From positions 1 to 27,953 of the forward strand of contig CAYNOU010000031.1 of assembly GCA_964398885.1 (NCBI GenBank): a DNA stretch of 27,953 nucleotides, written 5' to 3'. A program made the translations under genes and the position numbers. This document shows, in pieces, positions 26,517-27,953 of the stretch. Every line of letters starts with the position of its first letter. Within the stretch, counting starts at the first letter, position 1. A model generated the notes under the pieces. It made no database searches. It saw only the letters and a list, made by a program, of their open reading frames with translations, and was not told where the DNA came from. The stretch is from JAGMCF01 sp964398885. GTDB lineage: Bacteria > Cloacimonadota > Cloacimonadia > JGIOTU-2.

Positions 26517-26803
26517 TTAACATTCAGGAATTGCAACTAAATCTAAGAAACTACTGGTACCTCAGGGAAGCCTGTTGAATCCATCTTAGTATGTTCGGGA
26601 ATATAAACTCTGCTATAATTATCGACAACTTTACTGTTCATTCCAGGAATTTCTAATTCAAATTCTACCGATGAACTATTTGATTTAAATATTTCGTATT
26701 CTGGAGAAGCTTCACCCTTACCACTGAAACTTATCCATTCTTCTGCATAAATCACTGTGCTTAGAAATAGCACTACTAATAAGCATAAACTAATTTTTTT
26801 CAT
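26517..26803 (-). pseudogene. Truncated gingipain-type (C25) protease gene: signal peptide and propeptide start only
   Basis: The frame from ATG 26803 (AAAGGAG at 26809-26815) gives 86 residues: signal peptide ISLCLLVVLFLSTVIYA, then EWISFSGKGEASPEYEIF, VEFELEIPGM and GFPEVPVVS, which match the start of the C25 (gingipain) propeptide, where 'G-x-P-x-[LV]-P-V-[IV]-S' is typical. A stop (26543-26545) follows directly. A one-base frame change continues the family pattern as LDLVAIPEC before another stop at 26517-26519. The protease domain and sorting domain are absent downstream; a different gene begins at 26430. I read it as a broken gene, although a short secreted propeptide-like protein is possible. 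Confidence 0.6.
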
Positions 26804-26893
26804 GATTACTCCTTTGATTTTTTTTGTGCTTTTCTCCGATATTCGTTGGAATAAACAAGAAAAGCCACTAATTTTTATTTCATTAAAATTTAT

Positions 26894-26925
26894 CCTTCGT
26901 CCCGATACATCGGGATTAACGAAGG
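26894..26925. repeat. Nested palindrome at the 3' end of the PKD/T9SS gene
   Basis: CCTTCGT (26894-26900) pairs with ACGAAGG (26919-26925) around TCCCGATACATCGGGA (26900-26915), one base different from the copies inside the addAB-like gene. The minus-strand stop codon (26916-26918) lies within the structure, and the outer arm encodes the final LLR residues. It may act as the terminator of that gene. Confidence 0.7.
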
Positions 26926-27953
26926 AGGATCATTTTTTTGACAGTTGAACTTTTAATATTTAATTTATAGAAATAAATTCCAGATGATAGATATTTTCTG
27001 CTTTCATCTCTTCCATCCCATACAACTTCAATATTTTTGCCTTTTACCTTTTGTTCCGATATAATCGGAATGAATTGTTTTATCAGCTGCCCCTTAACAT
27101 TATAAATCTCAATAATAGGCTTTTTGACTTTGGGAGGTAATTCATATGAAATTACTGTTTCTTGTTTAAACGGATTGGGATAATTGCTTAGCTTAATTGC
27201 AGAATGATTTTGAATATTATGTTCATCACAACCCTGGCCATCTGTAACATGAATATAGTTTGTCCTAATAAAGCCATCTTCAATAGTAAAGTATTGTATA
27301 GTTAGTTTCACTGTATATGATCCAGTATCTTGATAAGTATATTCAGGGTTCTGTTCGTAAGAATCTACTGTCCCATCATTATCAAAATCCCATTCCCAAC
27401 TCTCAATATTTTCTCCACTTGATAAATCTGTGAATTGGACTGTTAAAGGAACTTCTCCACTGGTTGACTCTGCTTCAAAATTAGCATAATATGGAGGGGG
27501 TCCATAAGAAAAAGGATGATATACGGTAAATGTTTCTCCATAATCCAAACTATGATATATATAAGTGTGTGCTATCTGACCCATTAATTGTATATAATTA
27601 GCTAATACATAAATCTCACCTGGCTGCCTTCCGCCTACAAAATATGATGAGATTAAATTATTTTTAAATATCCAGTTTTCTCCGTAATCATCACTATACC
27701 AAAGTTCTTTTTCCCAAACATAGATTGTTGATTTACGTAAATATAATTCTCCACTTTCTGTTCCTCGACTTATACTAACTAAAGAAGAAGATTGCCAATT
27801 GAAAATGTGTTGGATTTCTAAATTTTCAAAATTATCATTAGATATAAAAAGCCATAAAGTGTCATTAATACCCCATATACTACCAAGATAATAACCTATT
27901 GAATCTTGATTATCAATTTCATAAGATTGTAAACCATTACAAAAACAACCATT
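26916..27953 (-). CDS. Secreted protein with BNR-like repeats, PKD domain and T9SS sorting domain (5' end outside window)
   Basis: The frame is open to the window edge, leaving 345 residues; the internal Met at 27584 is not the start because conserved-looking repeats lie upstream of it. The N-terminal visible part holds units such as ESGELYLRKST...WYSDDYGENW and PGEIYVLANY...YHSLDYGETF (BNR/YCF48-like). A PKD domain follows: YYANFEAESTSGEVPLTVQF, SWEWDFDNDG, and YTYQDTGSYTVKL. The end is a T9SS type A sorting domain: LSNYPNPFKQET, IEIYNVKGQLI and SSGIYFYKLNI, ending KKMILLR. Expected on the cell surface or released. The stop codon abuts a palindrome. Confidence 0.85.
   Translation of the reverse strand, partial: NGCFCNGLQSYEIDNQDSIGYYLGSIWGINDTLWLFISNDNFENLEIQHIFNWQSSSLVSISRGTESGELYLRKSTIYVWEKELWYSDDYGENWIFKNNLISSYFVGGRQPGEIYVLANYIQLMGQIAHTYIYHSLDYGETFTVYHPFSYGPPPYYANFEAESTSGEVPLTVQFTDLSSGENIESWEWDFDNDGTVDSYEQNPEYTYQDTGSYTVKLTIQYFTIEDGFIRTNYIHVTDGQGCDEHNIQNHSAIKLSNYPNPFKQETVISYELPPKVKKPIIEIYNVKGQLIKQFIPIISEQKVKGKNIEVVWDGRDESRKYLSSGIYFYKLNIKSSTVKKMILLR

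Overview
The window comes from an AT-rich genome with a Gram-negative type outer membrane and a type IX secretion system (T9SS). A BamA/TamA-family outer-membrane protein, a PorV-like protein and several secreted proteins ending in a T9SS C-terminal sorting domain (YPNPF-type motif, then a GIYF-type strand) show this. The style of the secreted proteins suggests an uncultivated FCB-group lineage such as Candidatus Cloacimonadota. That placement is inference. A run of exactly 100 N at 23965-24064 marks a scaffold gap, so this is probably a metagenome assembly.

Layout. Positions 1-8145 are mostly core genes: the tail of a small zinc-ribbon-like protein, a BamA/TamA-like protein, SMC, a TPR protein, tRNA-Leu(CAA) and a PorV-like protein. 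Positions 8240-11530 encode a large M6-type metalloprotease that is a likely T9SS client. Positions 11634-13259 hold rlmH, an alkyltransferase-like protein without the catalytic PCHR motif, and cytidine deaminase. Positions 13490-17795 form a probable defence block: a single-chain type IIG restriction-modification enzyme, a protein with a TIR/nucleoside-deoxyribosyltransferase-like domain, a small beta-rich protein with a strong Shine-Dalgarno, and then a decayed second copy of the 3' end of the restriction gene. Positions 17898-24441 encode one very long protein that reads as AddA followed by AddB in a single polypeptide; the N gap hides part of its second nuclease domain. A bidirectional terminator separates it from a minus-strand cluster (24521-27953) of secreted proteins: a seven-repeat propeller-like T9SS protein, a short secreted protein, a broken gingipain-type propeptide gene, and a PKD/T9SS protein cut by the window edge.

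The most unusual property is an abundance of small GC-rich palindromic elements. They lie between genes (1911-2055, 12105-12363, 13283-13404, 17807-17863, 26894-26925), and at least five, perhaps seven, lie in frame inside the addAB-like gene. Several intragenic copies match intergenic ones, which recalls the protein-coding palindromic elements of Rickettsia. The strongest candidates for undescribed biology are this in-frame element load, the AddA-AddB fusion, and the two-gene module bracketed by a restriction gene end and its decayed duplicate.
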